64,000 bases of DNA from Facklamia languida CCUG 37842. Its GTDB lineage: Bacteria > Bacillota > Bacilli > Lactobacillales > Aerococcaceae. The translations under genes were made by a program, and so were the position numbers. The notes beneath the pieces were generated by a model. The model did no database searches. It worked only from the letters and a program-made list of their open reading frames with translations, and was not told where the DNA came from. Positions 27,426 through 37,466 of the stretch are shown piece by piece; the stretch's first letter is position 1, and the number at the start of each line of letters is the position of its first letter. The DNA is taken from positions 184,093 to 248,092 of the forward strand of contig NZ_JH601133.1 of NCBI RefSeq assembly GCF_000245795.1, given 5' to 3'.

Positions 27426-29874
27426 AATTGGGCATAAAATCAAAAGGCGTTAACCCTTCCATACCAATCATTGGATCAATTTGCCTATAATTCGTTAAAG
27501 ACAAAAAATTATCCAGGTCGAGAGATGGTAGAGGTGGATCTTGACTCACATGCAAGTTCTCCTGCTCACTTGATAAGTCAACGGCTGACCGCTCAGACCG
27601 GGAGCCAGGGGCCTCTTGGTCGGTCGACACTTTTTGTTCAAAGACCAGCCCCAGAAAATCCAGCAAATTGGTCTTACGATCGATTTGTTGATGAGTCGCT
27701 GCTTGATAAAAGGCTTGAGGATCTCCCAAAAGAATCAAGGACTGACTGGCACGTGTAATAGCTGTATAAAGGATATCTCGTCGAAGCATTCTTGAAAATT
27801 GGTTAACCAGAGGGAGAATAACGAGGTCATATTCACTTCCCTGAGCCTTATGAATCGATGTGCAGTAGGCGAGGGTTAGTTGGTTTAGATCACTTCTCTG
27901 ATAGTGAATCTCCACTTCATCAAATGACACCACCACTTCTTCACTCTTTGACTCCGTCTCCTTACTTGTTAAAATGGCCGTAATCTGACCCACATCTCCA
28001 TTATAGACGCCTTCTTCAGTATTATTGACTAATTGTAAGACCTTATCCCCTACTCGATAGACCCGGTCAAAATAAGTTAACTCTCTCTTTCGAGCCTTGG
28101 GTGGGTTGAGCATGGCTTGCATTAGCTGGTTAATTTGATCGATCCCAGCCGGCCCCTTATACATAGGCGCTAAGACTTGTAAAGTCTGACTGGTATACCC
28201 CTTCTCGATTGCTTTGTTAACAATTTGGTGGATGGCCTGGGGTATCTGGTGAGTCGGACAAGGAATGAAGGATCGATCCGCTTGCTTCGTCAGCAGATCT
28301 TCAGGCAAACGCCCTTGACGAACATCATGGGCCAGGCGAATAATCGATGAATCCTTGGCTTGACGGTAAATACGATGGAGGGAAATAGTAGACAAGACTT
28401 GTGATTCAATCATATCAGCAAAAACCTTTCCCGGTCCAACCGAAGGCAATTGGTCCTTATCCCCGACAAACACCACCTGCATGTCATAGGGGATGGCTTC
28501 TAACAGCCAATTCATCAGCCAAACATCCACCATGGACATCTCATCCACAATCAATAAACTACCTTCTATGGTCTCTGGTTGAAAGTATCCGATTTCGGAA
28601 TCCCGAGTAAATCCAATCAAGCGGTGAATAGTAGTGGCAGGCAACTGACTGGCCTCCTGCATCCGCTTGGCTGCACGGCCAGTTGGAGCTGCCAAACGAA
28701 TGGGGGAATCAAAATTATCAATTCTAAGACTCGCTAAATCATATCCCTTGAGACGAGCATGGAGATGAATCAACCCACGCACTAAGGTGGTCTTCCCCGT
28801 CCCAGGACCTCCTGTAATAATCGACATTGGTGACGACATAGCTAACTTCAAAGCACGACGCTGGTCTTCATCATAAATAATGTCAATATCTGCTTGTAAC
28901 TGATCGATCGCCAATTCCAAGTCTTCATCCTGATAGCGCTCGATCTCTTCCAACTCGATAAATTCTTTAATCTTCTTACTGGAACCATATTCGGCATAAA
29001 AGATTGAGGGGAGGACGAGATCCTCACCCACGATTAATAGCAGGTCTTCCATTAAGGCCATGTCTAATCCTTGAAACAACAAACCATCGCTAATCAAGTG
29101 AGGCCGACTCTTCTCGAGAAGGTTTCTCGCCTCTTGTAGGGCATCCGACTTGGTAACGTAGGTGTCTCCCCGCTCACTCGCAATTTGTCCAACCACACTC
29201 ACCAGGGCTGCGCAGATCCGACGAGGATCGTCAGGATCCCCTCCTAATTGGGCTGCGATTTGATCCGCCTTAGAAAAGCCAATCCCTTCCACGCCTTCAA
29301 TTAAACAGAAGGGATCGTCCTTAATCTTATCCAAGGTCTCTTCCTTAAAAACATGGAAGATCTTATCAGCCAGATTCGGTGAGAAGCCCCATTGTGACAG
29401 CTGCATAAAAATACGCTCAGCCCCTTGATGACGCATCAACTGTTGTCGTAAGTTCTGGGCTTTCTTACGAGTGAGTCCGGGGACGCGATCTAAGGCCTGT
29501 GGGTCCTCAAGTATGATATCGAGCGCTTGATCGCCTAAGGTATCCATAATGGCAGTAGCCGTCTTGACCCCAATTCCCTTAAAACGGTGACTTGATAAGT
29601 AGTCGATCATACCCTTACGGCTGGTCGGTTGGATATTCTGGTAATGCGTCACACTGAATTGTTGACCATATTTGGGATGGTGGGTCCACTGTCCAAAGAA
29701 CTGGTAGGTCGTATCCAAATGAATACTGACAAATTGTCCAGTGATAACAAGCTCATCCTCAACCATTACATCAGTGCGCTCCTGATCCACTTCAATTCGA
29801 ATCACCTTATAAAAATTGCGATTATTCTCAAAATAAATCGCCACGGCCTTACCATAAATAACCACTTCCTCCAT
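27424..29874 (-). CDS. recD2: ATP-dependent DNA helicase RecD2
   Basis: 5'-3' SF1B helicase acting in repair and replication fork upkeep independently of RecBC. 816 residues: an N-terminal OB-like region, tandem helix-hairpin-helix (GIGVKTATAIMD, VPGLTRKKAQNLR), a first RecA domain with Walker A TGGPGTGKTTLVRG and Walker B VDEMSMVD, then LTLAYCTSIHKAQGSEYD (motif V/VI region) and YTAITRASQSLILLGD. The ATG at 29874 has AGGTGAG close upstream; an ATG at 29892 has no room for a site. Confidence 0.95.
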   Translation of the reverse strand: MEEVVIYGKAVAIYFENNRNFYKVIRIEVDQERTDVMVEDELVITGQFVSIHLDTTYQFFGQWTHHPKYGQQFSVTHYQNIQPTSRKGMIDYLSSHRFKGIGVKTATAIMDTLGDQALDIILEDPQALDRVPGLTRKKAQNLRQQLMRHQGAERIFMQLSQWGFSPNLADKIFHVFKEETLDKIKDDPFCLIEGVEGIGFSKADQIAAQLGGDPDDPRRICAALVSVVGQIASERGDTYVTKSDALQEARNLLEKSRPHLISDGLLFQGLDMALMEDLLLIVGEDLVLPSIFYAEYGSSKKIKEFIELEEIERYQDEDLELAIDQLQADIDIIYDEDQRRALKLAMSSPMSIITGGPGTGKTTLVRGLIHLHARLKGYDLASLRIDNFDSPIRLAAPTGRAAKRMQEASQLPATTIHRLIGFTRDSEIGYFQPETIEGSLLIVDEMSMVDVWLMNWLLEAIPYDMQVVFVGDKDQLPSVGPGKVFADMIESQVLSTISLHRIYRQAKDSSIIRLAHDVRQGRLPEDLLTKQADRSFIPCPTHQIPQAIHQIVNKAIEKGYTSQTLQVLAPMYKGPAGIDQINQLMQAMLNPPKARKRELTYFDRVYRVGDKVLQLVNNTEEGVYNGDVGQITAILTSKETESKSEEVVVSFDEVEIHYQRSDLNQLTLAYCTSIHKAQGSEYDLVILPLVNQFSRMLRRDILYTAITRASQSLILLGDPQAFYQAATHQQIDRKTNLLDFLGLVFEQKVSTDQEAPGSRSERSAVDLSSEQENLHVSQDPPLPSLDLDNFLSLTNYRQIDPMIGMEGLTPFDFMPN

Positions 29875-29899
29875 TATCTCACCTACTTTCATACCTTCT

Positions 29900-29928
29900 A
29901 GTATAGCAAAATGGTCACACTTGATAAA
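29900..29928 (-). promoter_or_regulatory. Promoter of recD2
   Basis: Minus strand TTTATC (29923-29928), 17-bp spacer, TATACT (29900-29905). Leader would be about 20 nt to the ATG at 29874. Confidence 0.6.
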
Positions 29929-29975
29929 TCCTGATTTTATAGCGAAGGGAAACGTTCAAAAGATGCATCATGGAA

Positions 29976-30007
29976 CAAAAAAACAGTTGGTCTATTCAAA
30001 CCAACTG
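29976..30007 (-). terminator. Terminator of mnmA and the following small gene
   Basis: Perfect 8-bp stem CAGTTGGT/ACCAACTG (29984-30007) followed on the minus strand by seven T. Confidence 0.92.
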
Positions 30008-30013
30008 CAAATC

Positions 30014-30325
30014 TTAAGAGAAAAGGCCCCCATTATACTTCTTTTGCGCCCGATACAAGCGAACCGTCGCCAGCAAAAAAATAATTGAAAAGAGGCCCCA
30101 TCGCAAACTCTGCCGATCTAGACAGGTGAAGACCCCTACTAATAGACAGGCCAGTCCCATCATCATAATCCCTTGGCCCATCTGGCGCGTGTAAGCAGGA
30201 ATGTCTTGCTCTCTAACATGACCATGGTGGTAATCATGGATCAAGTGGATTTTTTGTTTACCCCATATTAAGCCACCCACCAGGATTAAGATTAAGCCAA
30301 TCACCCACACAACAAATTGTTCCAT
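30014..30325 (-). CDS. Small membrane protein, DUF3784-like
   Basis: 103 residues with three hydrophobic segments (VVWVIGLILILVGGLIWG; GIMMMGLACLLVGVFT; WGLFSIIFLLATVRLY) and a polar loop HLIHDYHHGHVREQDIPAY. The layout resembles DUF3784 proteins; no function known. Ribosome site GGAGG 7 nt before ATG. Follows mnmA by 27 nt and shares its terminator. Confidence 0.6.
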   Translation of the reverse strand: MEQFVVWVIGLILILVGGLIWGKQKIHLIHDYHHGHVREQDIPAYTRQMGQGIMMMGLACLLVGVFTCLDRQSLRWGLFSIIFLLATVRLYRAQKKYNGGLFS

Positions 30326-30352
30326 AATGACGCCTCCAATCAGACCTTTCGC

Positions 30353-31525
<1,173 letters not shown>

Positions 31526-31535
31526 CTAATGAATA

Positions 31536-31566
31536 AAAACGAACCTCCCACCCGGAAAGTTCGTTC
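31536..31566 (-). terminator. Weak terminator after the DUF1831 gene
   Basis: 7-bp stem AACGAAC/GTTCGTT with a 14-nt loop and TTTTTA after it on the minus strand; may only partly stop transcription before mnmA. Confidence 0.55.
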
Positions 31567-31584
31567 ATCTTAAAGTGACCACCA

Positions 31585-31920
31585 TTATAACTCAACCAGT
31601 ACATTTCTGTCAATGAAGCCATCAAAGATAAAATTGATCTTTTCTTTAACCATTTCATTGTTGGCAAGATTATTAACATTCACTGTCTGCAAGCCATTAC
31701 TTGTTACCAGTGAAATTTTCAAAACCTCAATCTCATGATCAACTGTTACTTTTAAGACTAAGCCAGAGCGATGCGTTGATTTTAATTCACGCTTATAGAG
31801 GTAATTTCCTCCCTTAGTTTCAACAAAGCCGTTATCCCGCAGTGTATACGGCTTACAATTTGGGCTGACCTTAAAGACACGGTCAAAACCCGCGAGTTTC
31901 GCTTGTTCTACGAATGCCAT
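31585..31920 (-). CDS. DUF1831 family protein
   Basis: 111 residues, function unknown. Seen: KVSPNCKPYTLRDNGF and the Asn-rich TVNVNNLANNEMVKEKINFI, which fit the lactobacillales-specific DUF1831 family. The gene sits between a cysteine desulfurase and mnmA, the conserved position; a link to tRNA thiolation is inferred from context only. Ribosome site AAAGGAG. Confidence 0.82.
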   Translation of the reverse strand: MAFVEQAKLAGFDRVFKVSPNCKPYTLRDNGFVETKGGNYLYKRELKSTHRSGLVLKVTVDHEIEVLKISLVTSNGLQTVNVNNLANNEMVKEKINFIFDGFIDRNVLVEL

Positions 31921-32043
31921 CCTTCATTCTCCTTTACTTTCTAAAAGTTATTAAGTAATGAGTCCGTGTTTATATAAATTACTTATTGCAGTCTTATTAT
32001 ACAAGGTTTCAAGTTGATAGACAAGATTTTTTGTAAGCGCTTT

Positions 32044-33186
32044 TTATCTATTGATTTTCTGAAGTGCTTGAACCAATTGATCGATTTCTAAAGTGCTAGT
32101 TGATTTGCCAAAAGAAATCCGCAAGCTCTCGCCCCATAAGGCCTCTTGGTCAGGATAATAAGCTTTAAGGACCCGGCTCGGCTTGACAGAACCAGCTGAA
32201 CAAGCAGACCCCGCCGAAATATAGATCTCTTCCAGGTCCAATTGAATTAAGACTTGGCTAGCCAAGTGACCTTTAAACCAGATATTGTGAATCCGATGGT
32301 TATGATGGTGGTGATCCCCATTCAATTGATAGTCGATTCCAGAATCGTTCAGTTTCTGAATAAAATATTGACTTAACCTATCAAAGTGATCGATTAAAGT
32401 GTCCCGTTCTTCAACGATTAACTCGAGTGCCTTAACCATTCCAAGGATATAAGGAAGATTCTCCGTTCCGGATCGCAAGCCATACTCTTGACCTCCCCCA
32501 CGAAGCAGTGGATGAAGTGTCATCTCTTCACGCCAGGGTTGATAGACTAAAAAACCGATTCCCTTAGGGGCATAGAACTTATGACCCGAACCCGAAAAAG
32601 AGGTACAGGGGAGGTGGTCAAAATCAGTCTTTTGATAGCCAATTGCTTGAGTTGCATCGACATGGAACCAGAATCCTTTTTCTTTGGCATAAGCGCCTAA
32701 TTCATGGATGGGTAAGATCGACCCCATTTCATTATTGACGGCCATGACTGTCCACCCAATCGTTTGGTCGGTCGTTGCTTGAATAAATTGGTCAAGGTGA
32801 AACTGTCCTTGGTCATCTGGATCCAAGTAGACAACCTCAAAACCATGATCTGCCAAATCCTCCAAGGTCCGCATCACGGCAGAATGCTCGATCGTTGTGG
32901 TGACAATCTGATTCCCAAGCCCTAATTCACGCGCCTGATAAGCTTGTGATTTTAAGGCCCAATTGATCGCTTCTGTTGAGCATGAGGTAAAGTAAATTTC
33001 TGCATCCTTATTAAGGTTCAATAGTTCCTTCATTCGTTGACGCGCCATCATCAGCTGATGCTTGACTGACTTTCCGAGTCGATAACCCGCAGAAGGATTG
33101 GCAAAACTCTGATCTAAGGCTTGGCAAATAACCTTCTGAACTTGTTGATCAACTGGCGTTGTGGCCGCATAATCTAAATAAATCAT
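32044..33186 (-). CDS. Cysteine desulfurase (NifS/IscS-like)
   Basis: PLP enzyme that takes sulfur from cysteine as a persulfide. 380 residues. Seen: YLDYAATTPVD at the start, THEHSAV-like region TTTIEHSAVMRTLE, PLP lysine in FSGSGHKFYAPKG, and active-site Cys in SAGSACSAG. Gene order with DUF1831 and mnmA suggests it feeds MnmA. Start ATG behind AAGGGTGAG. Confidence 0.93.
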   Translation of the reverse strand: MIYLDYAATTPVDQQVQKVICQALDQSFANPSAGYRLGKSVKHQLMMARQRMKELLNLNKDAEIYFTSCSTEAINWALKSQAYQARELGLGNQIVTTTIEHSAVMRTLEDLADHGFEVVYLDPDDQGQFHLDQFIQATTDQTIGWTVMAVNNEMGSILPIHELGAYAKEKGFWFHVDATQAIGYQKTDFDHLPCTSFSGSGHKFYAPKGIGFLVYQPWREEMTLHPLLRGGGQEYGLRSGTENLPYILGMVKALELIVEERDTLIDHFDRLSQYFIQKLNDSGIDYQLNGDHHHHNHRIHNIWFKGHLASQVLIQLDLEEIYISAGSACSAGSVKPSRVLKAYYPDQEALWGESLRISFGKSTSTLEIDQLVQALQKINR

Positions 33187-33315
33187 TTCTCACCCTTCTT
33201 AATCATGACTTGTCACTTTAAACTCTTCATATTATACCTTATTTTATTGATCTTGTAAGCAGAGAGTGATAACTTGTGCTAAAATGAAAACAATCTATTG
33301 AAAGGAAGTCGACTT

Positions 33316-34599
33316 ATGATCCAACCTCTTGCCTATCGAATGCGGCCGACCGATATTGATCAAATTCTAGGTCAGGACCACTTAGTCGGTCCTGATAAGA
33401 TTATTCGCCGTATGGTCACAGCTAAACGCTTGAGATCGATGATCCTTTATGGTCCCCCAGGTACGGGTAAGACCTCGATTGCCTCTGCGATTGCTGGGTC
33501 TACCCATTATGCCTTTCGTCAGCTGAATGCGGCAACCGATGCCAAGAAAGACCTTGAAGTCGTCGTTGAAGAAGCTAAGATGTCCGGCAGTGTGATCCTC
33601 CTCCTGGATGAGATCCATCGCTTAAATAAAGTAAAGCAAGACTACCTCCTCCCCCACCTTGAAAATGGCCGTATCATCTTGATCGGAGCCACCACCGAAA
33701 ACCCCTATATTGCCATTAATCCTGCGATTCGCTCGAGAGCCCAAATTTTTCAAGTCTATCCCTTGGATCCAGACCAAATTAAAATAGGTCTAAAACGTGC
33801 CCTGGAAGATCGCTCACGAGGCTTAGGCAAATACCAGGTTAAAATCGACGAGGAGACCTTGAATCATTTTGCCCACACAACCAACGGCGATATCCGGTCA
33901 GCTCTCAACGCCTTAGAATTAGCTGTCTTATCCACCGATCCTAATCCAGCAGGTGAGATTGAAATTACAACTGAGATTGCTGAAGAATGTCTCCAACATA
34001 AACGTTTGACTCATGACAAAGATGGCGATGCGCATTATGACGTTATTTCTGCCCTGCAAAAATCCATTCGAGGATCGGATGTCGATGCCAGCTTATACTA
34101 CCTCGCTGTGCTACTGGAAGCAGGTGAGTTGACGATCGCCTGTCGGCGACTCTTGGTCATTGCATATGAAGATATTGGCTTCGGTAATCCTCAAGCCACT
34201 CAACGAACAGTTGCAGCAGTTGACGCAGCACAGCAATTAGGCCTACCCGAAGCTCGGATTCCACTCGCCTTTGCTACTGCGGACCTGGCATTAAGCCCTA
34301 AATCAAATACCAGTTATCAGGCCATTAACCGCGCAATGGCGGATATTAGTGCTGGCCATACTGGAGCCGTACCCAACCATCTCAAAGACAGTCATTATCA
34401 AGGTGCCAACCAGCTTAAGCATGGCGCCACCTATCGCTACCCCCATGACCATCCTCATCACTTTGTCGCACAACAGTATTTACCAGACCCGATTAAGGAC
34501 CGCCAGTATTTTAAACCTGATCCCACTAGTAAGTACGAGCAAGCGATCGCAGACTATTACCACAACTTAAAAGAGGCCTTTCGAAATAAAAAAGAATGA
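33316..34599 (+). CDS. rarA: Replication-associated recombination protein RarA (MgsA)
   Basis: AAA+ ATPase that acts at stalled forks, related to clamp loaders. 427 residues. Seen: MRPTDIDQILGQDHLVG, Walker A LYGPPGTGKTSIA, Walker B LLDEIHRLNK, sensor ATTENPY and the C-terminal oligomerisation domain with IACRRLLVIAYEDIGFGNP. I use the ATG at 33316 (AAAGGAAG upstream) rather than a TTG at 33298. Divergent from the cysteine desulfurase; 6S RNA gene lies just downstream. Confidence 0.95.
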   Translation: MIQPLAYRMRPTDIDQILGQDHLVGPDKIIRRMVTAKRLRSMILYGPPGTGKTSIASAIAGSTHYAFRQLNAATDAKKDLEVVVEEAKMSGSVILLLDEIHRLNKVKQDYLLPHLENGRIILIGATTENPYIAINPAIRSRAQIFQVYPLDPDQIKIGLKRALEDRSRGLGKYQVKIDEETLNHFAHTTNGDIRSALNALELAVLSTDPNPAGEIEITTEIAEECLQHKRLTHDKDGDAHYDVISALQKSIRGSDVDASLYYLAVLLEAGELTIACRRLLVIAYEDIGFGNPQATQRTVAAVDAAQQLGLPEARIPLAFATADLALSPKSNTSYQAINRAMADISAGHTGAVPNHLKDSHYQGANQLKHGATYRYPHDHPHHFVAQQYLPDPIKDRQYFKPDPTSKYEQAIADYYHNLKEAFRNKKE

Positions 34600-34627
34600 A
34601 ATCACTTACATTTTTTTAGCTAAATAC

Positions 34628-34655
34628 TTGAAATCCTCGAATAGCATGCTATAAT
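34628..34655 (+). promoter_or_regulatory. Promoter of 6S RNA
   Basis: TTGAAA (34628-34633), 16-bp spacer, consensus TATAAT (34650-34655). Confidence 0.85.
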
Positions 34656-34661
34656 AAGACC

Positions 34662-34884
34662 ATAAGAAATAGATCTGATGTGTTCGAGAAATATTTACTG
34701 TGTTGACCGAACATTTTAATGAAGGGATCCTATAATCGAAGGATAATGACAAGCCATCGCACGTGGAAGTCAGAACATTTCGTGGGGAACCCACCTGATA
34801 GCTAGCGGGTTCAACCTAGCTTTATTGATACGGCACAATTCGGAGATATTTCAAGGGGGTTGGCATTAGCCACCCCCCTTTTTT
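34662..34884 (+). ncRNA. ssrS: 6S RNA
   Basis: About 220-nt transcript from a consensus promoter to a strong terminator (stem GGGGGTTGGC/GCCACCCCC, then six T at 34879-34884). No reading frame. The 5' part CTGATGTGTTCGAG resembles the Bacillus 6S-1 start and the 3' part can pair back to give the long open-bubble rod of 6S RNA. In Firmicutes this gene commonly lies next to rarA, as here. It binds sigma-A RNA polymerase in stationary phase. Exact ends are estimates. Confidence 0.85.
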
Positions 34885-34944
34885 CATTGATTATTTGATT
34901 GGTCTTCGCTAAACTAAATCCATCTTAACGAAAAGAGGCTGACT

Positions 34945-35235
34945 ATGTTACCCATTATCTTCTATGCTCTTCCTTCTATTCTCATGATTTTTGCCTTGTA
35001 TCTCTTTTTCTTCCAAGCCTCACTCTTAAAACTTTTTAAGCTGGCTACACCTAAACTCATTCACCTAATAGCCATTACCACTCTCTTACTAGCTCTTCTG
35101 GGCTTTACACTCATTTACTATCAATTAAGAACCGCTAGTCTGATCTGGCTGATCGTCATTCTGATTTATATTGGCTTTATAGCTTTCTTAGTCTATACCC
35201 TTTTGAATCAAGAGCCCCCTAGCGATCACGAATAA
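34945..35235 (+). CDS. Small three-helix membrane protein, family not recognised
   Basis: 96 residues with three hydrophobic segments at about 4-25, 41-60 and 66-88 and a short acidic C-terminus (EPPSDHE). Ribosome site AAAGAGG 7 nt before ATG. It converges on pyrR, and the last 17 bases of both genes overlap tail to tail. I see no motif that gives a function. Confidence 0.6.
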   Translation: MLPIIFYALPSILMIFALYLFFFQASLLKLFKLATPKLIHLIAITTLLLALLGFTLIYYQLRTASLIWLIVILIYIGFIAFLVYTLLNQEPPSDHE

Positions 35236-35758
35236 TGACCACTTCTTCTGAGCCGTCAACTTCTTCAAGTCTGACGGCTATTTTTTCGGTCTTAGACGTT
35301 GGTAAATTCTTACCCACAAAGTCTGCCCGGATCGGCAACTCTCGATGCCCCCGGTCAACGAGAATAGCTAATTGAATCTTAGCAGGTCGAGCTTGCGATA
35401 AGATCGCATCAAGTCCTGCTCGTATGGTTCGTCCAGTATAGAGAACATCATCAACTAAAACCACTACCTTACCGGTTAGATCTTGTTCAAAGTGAGGAGG
35501 CTGGACTTTTGGCATTTTGGAGTCATATTTATAGGATAAATCATCACGGTAAAAAGAAATATCTAGACTTTCAACTGGCACCTGACTGCCCTCAATCAAG
35601 CCAATCTTGTCCGCGAGGCGTTGTGAGAGGTTGATCCCCCGCGTCCTTATGCCAATGAGGACAATGTCCTTCACTTTAGGATTACGTTCAACAATTTCAT
35701 GGGCCATCCGTTTGAGGGTCCGATCGATTGCTGGACCATCTAATAATTGATTCTCCAT
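35219..35758 (-). CDS. pyrR: Bifunctional pyr operon regulator / uracil phosphoribosyltransferase PyrR
   Basis: Binds pyr mRNA leaders with UMP and promotes termination; also a weak uracil phosphoribosyltransferase. 179 residues. Seen: PRPP loop VVLVDDVLYTGRTIRAGLDA, IGIRTRGINLSQRL and LVDRGHRELPIRADFVGKN with the RNA-binding basic face. No pyr biosynthesis genes lie next to it here, and I saw no PyrR-binding leader nearby, so it must act on genes elsewhere. Confidence 0.95.
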   Translation of the reverse strand: MENQLLDGPAIDRTLKRMAHEIVERNPKVKDIVLIGIRTRGINLSQRLADKIGLIEGSQVPVESLDISFYRDDLSYKYDSKMPKVQPPHFEQDLTGKVVVLVDDVLYTGRTIRAGLDAILSQARPAKIQLAILVDRGHRELPIRADFVGKNLPTSKTEKIAVRLEEVDGSEEVVIIRDR

Positions 35759-35829
35759 TGAGTCCCATCCTTTCCTTATTTACTTGTTATTTTAACGATT
35801 ATCCCTTGTGAAAGCTAGAATTTAATATA

Positions 35830-36100
35830 CAACCATGTCGTGATTGACCCGCTCTTTTTTTATCATTCGCTTCCATTCCTTATAATTGGTTCTCCTTGGT
35901 CTGGTGTAGCCGACTGCCCCTGATCGATCACTTCTATCCCTTGATCAGCACCAAACTACCCATTCAACCTGATCAGAAGTCTTTCTTAGCAACTGGTAGC
36001 TAATCTCTGACGACACGCTTGCTTGTCATTGAACACAGTCCTCAGCTCAATCGTCAGCTACCACTCTACTCGCTGCCGGTTTGATCGATTATACAAAAAG
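35830..36100 (-). pseudogene. Possible decayed coding remnant upstream of pyrR
   Basis: No intact gene in the 390 bases between pyrR and ackA. On the minus strand one frame reads VSSEISYQLLRKTSDQVEW and, after a shift of frame, another reads IEVIDQGQSATPDQGEPI to a stop at about 35868. The join looks like a frameshifted C-terminal coding fragment; family not recognised. Could be chance. Confidence 0.25.
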
Positions 36101-36103
36101 CGA

Positions 36104-36134
36104 TTAAAAAACCTGGAGCTCAGGGCTCCAGGTT
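36104..36134 (-). terminator. Terminator of ackA
   Basis: Stem AACCTGGAGC/GCTCCAGGTT (36110-36134) followed on the minus strand by TTTTTT. Confidence 0.93.
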
Positions 36135-36147
36135 GATCTTGATTAAA

Positions 36148-37350
36148 TTATTTTTTTAACCGCTCTACGTCACGCGCAATAGCAATCTCTTCGTTAGTAG
36201 GAATATTAATAATGGTCACTTCTGAATCATCCGCTGAAATGATGGCTTCCTTACGTGTATCATTACGCTCAGGATCTACCTTAGCTCCGATATAAGCAAA
36301 GTTAGACATGACGATTTCGCGGGTTTCTTTAGAGTTCTCTCCGATACCTGCCGTGAAGACAATCACGTCTACCCCATTCATAATCGCAACATACTGACCG
36401 ATATACTTAATGACCCGGTTGTGGAAGATATCCAAGGCTAATTGCGCCCGTTCATTTCCTTCTTCAGCTGCTACTTCCACATCCCGCATATCGCTTGATA
36501 CACCTGACACACCGAGGAGTCCTGATTTCTTGTTGAAGATGTTAATCATTTCATTGATATCGGATACGCCAGCCTTATCCATAATATAAGGAATAGCAGA
36601 AGCATCGATATCCCCCACTCGAGTTCCCATGGTCAATCCTGCTAAAGGTGTGAATCCCATTGAGGTATCAAGGGATTGTCCATTTTGAACGGCTGTAATT
36701 GAAGCACCGTTACCTAAATGGCACGTAATAATCTTCAAGTCTTCAATTGGCTTGCCAACCAACTCAGCTGCACGTTTTGCAACAAATTGGTGACTGGTTC
36801 CATGAGCACCATACTTACGAACAGAATAATTCTCATAGTATTCATAAGGAACACTGTACATATAGTTCTCAGCAGGCATAGAAGTATGGAAAGAAGTATC
36901 AAAGACCGCAACCATCGCGGCATGAGGTAACTTCTCTTGAAACTCACGAATCACAACGGCTTCAGCTGGGTTGTGAAGTGGCGCAAATTCACCTAGGGCT
37001 TCAATGTTCTTGATCACATCTTCATCAACAAGCGTTGATTCTTTAAATAGCTCACCACCCGCTACAATCCGATGGCCCACACCTGTGATCTCTTCAAAGC
37101 TCTCAATGACACCTAAATCGAGTAGGTTGGTGAAGAGTAATTCAACTGCCCGCTTATGATCTGGAATTCCTTCTTGTAAAGTAAACTTTTGATCCGTTCC
37201 CTCAGCGTCAGTATATTTAATCTCAAGATTTGATTCTTCTAGACCAATCCGTTCGACTAAGCCCTTAGAAAGTACTTTTTCTTCTGGCATTTCAATAATT
37301 TGAAATTTCAAGCTTGAAGATCCAGCGTTAATCGCCATTGTTTTTGCCAT
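36148..37350 (-). CDS. ackA: Acetate kinase
   Basis: Acetyl phosphate + ADP to acetate + ATP, the ATP-yielding end of heterolactic or mixed-acid metabolism. 400 residues. Seen: MAINAGSSSLKFQI, GHRIVAGGELF, FDTSFHTSMP, HLGNGASITAV and VFTAGIGENS, all standard. Single gene with its own promoter (37389-37418) and terminator; no pta next to it. Confidence 0.97.
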   Translation of the reverse strand: MAKTMAINAGSSSLKFQIIEMPEEKVLSKGLVERIGLEESNLEIKYTDAEGTDQKFTLQEGIPDHKRAVELLFTNLLDLGVIESFEEITGVGHRIVAGGELFKESTLVDEDVIKNIEALGEFAPLHNPAEAVVIREFQEKLPHAAMVAVFDTSFHTSMPAENYMYSVPYEYYENYSVRKYGAHGTSHQFVAKRAAELVGKPIEDLKIITCHLGNGASITAVQNGQSLDTSMGFTPLAGLTMGTRVGDIDASAIPYIMDKAGVSDINEMINIFNKKSGLLGVSGVSSDMRDVEVAAEEGNERAQLALDIFHNRVIKYIGQYVAIMNGVDVIVFTAGIGENSKETREIVMSNFAYIGAKVDPERNDTRKEAIISADDSEVTIINIPTNEEIAIARDVERLKK

Positions 37351-37388
37351 TTACAATTACCCCATTTCTTATTTGTTCATATAGCTTC

Positions 37389-37418
37389 AGTATATCATGT
37401 AAAGCAAGCTTCCGTAAA
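37389..37418 (-). promoter_or_regulatory. Promoter of ackA
   Basis: Minus strand TTTACG (37413-37418), 18-bp spacer, TATACT (37389-37394); about 40 nt of leader. Confidence 0.7.
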
Positions 37419-37466
37419 CCCAGTTGTTGGATAAGCCGGAATTCCCATCCAACCTTTCAATATAAA

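Noticed and set aside
35759-36100. PyrR-binding loop or attenuator in front of pyrR
   Set aside because: I could not find the anti-antiterminator loop sequence or a terminator between the region and the pyrR start.
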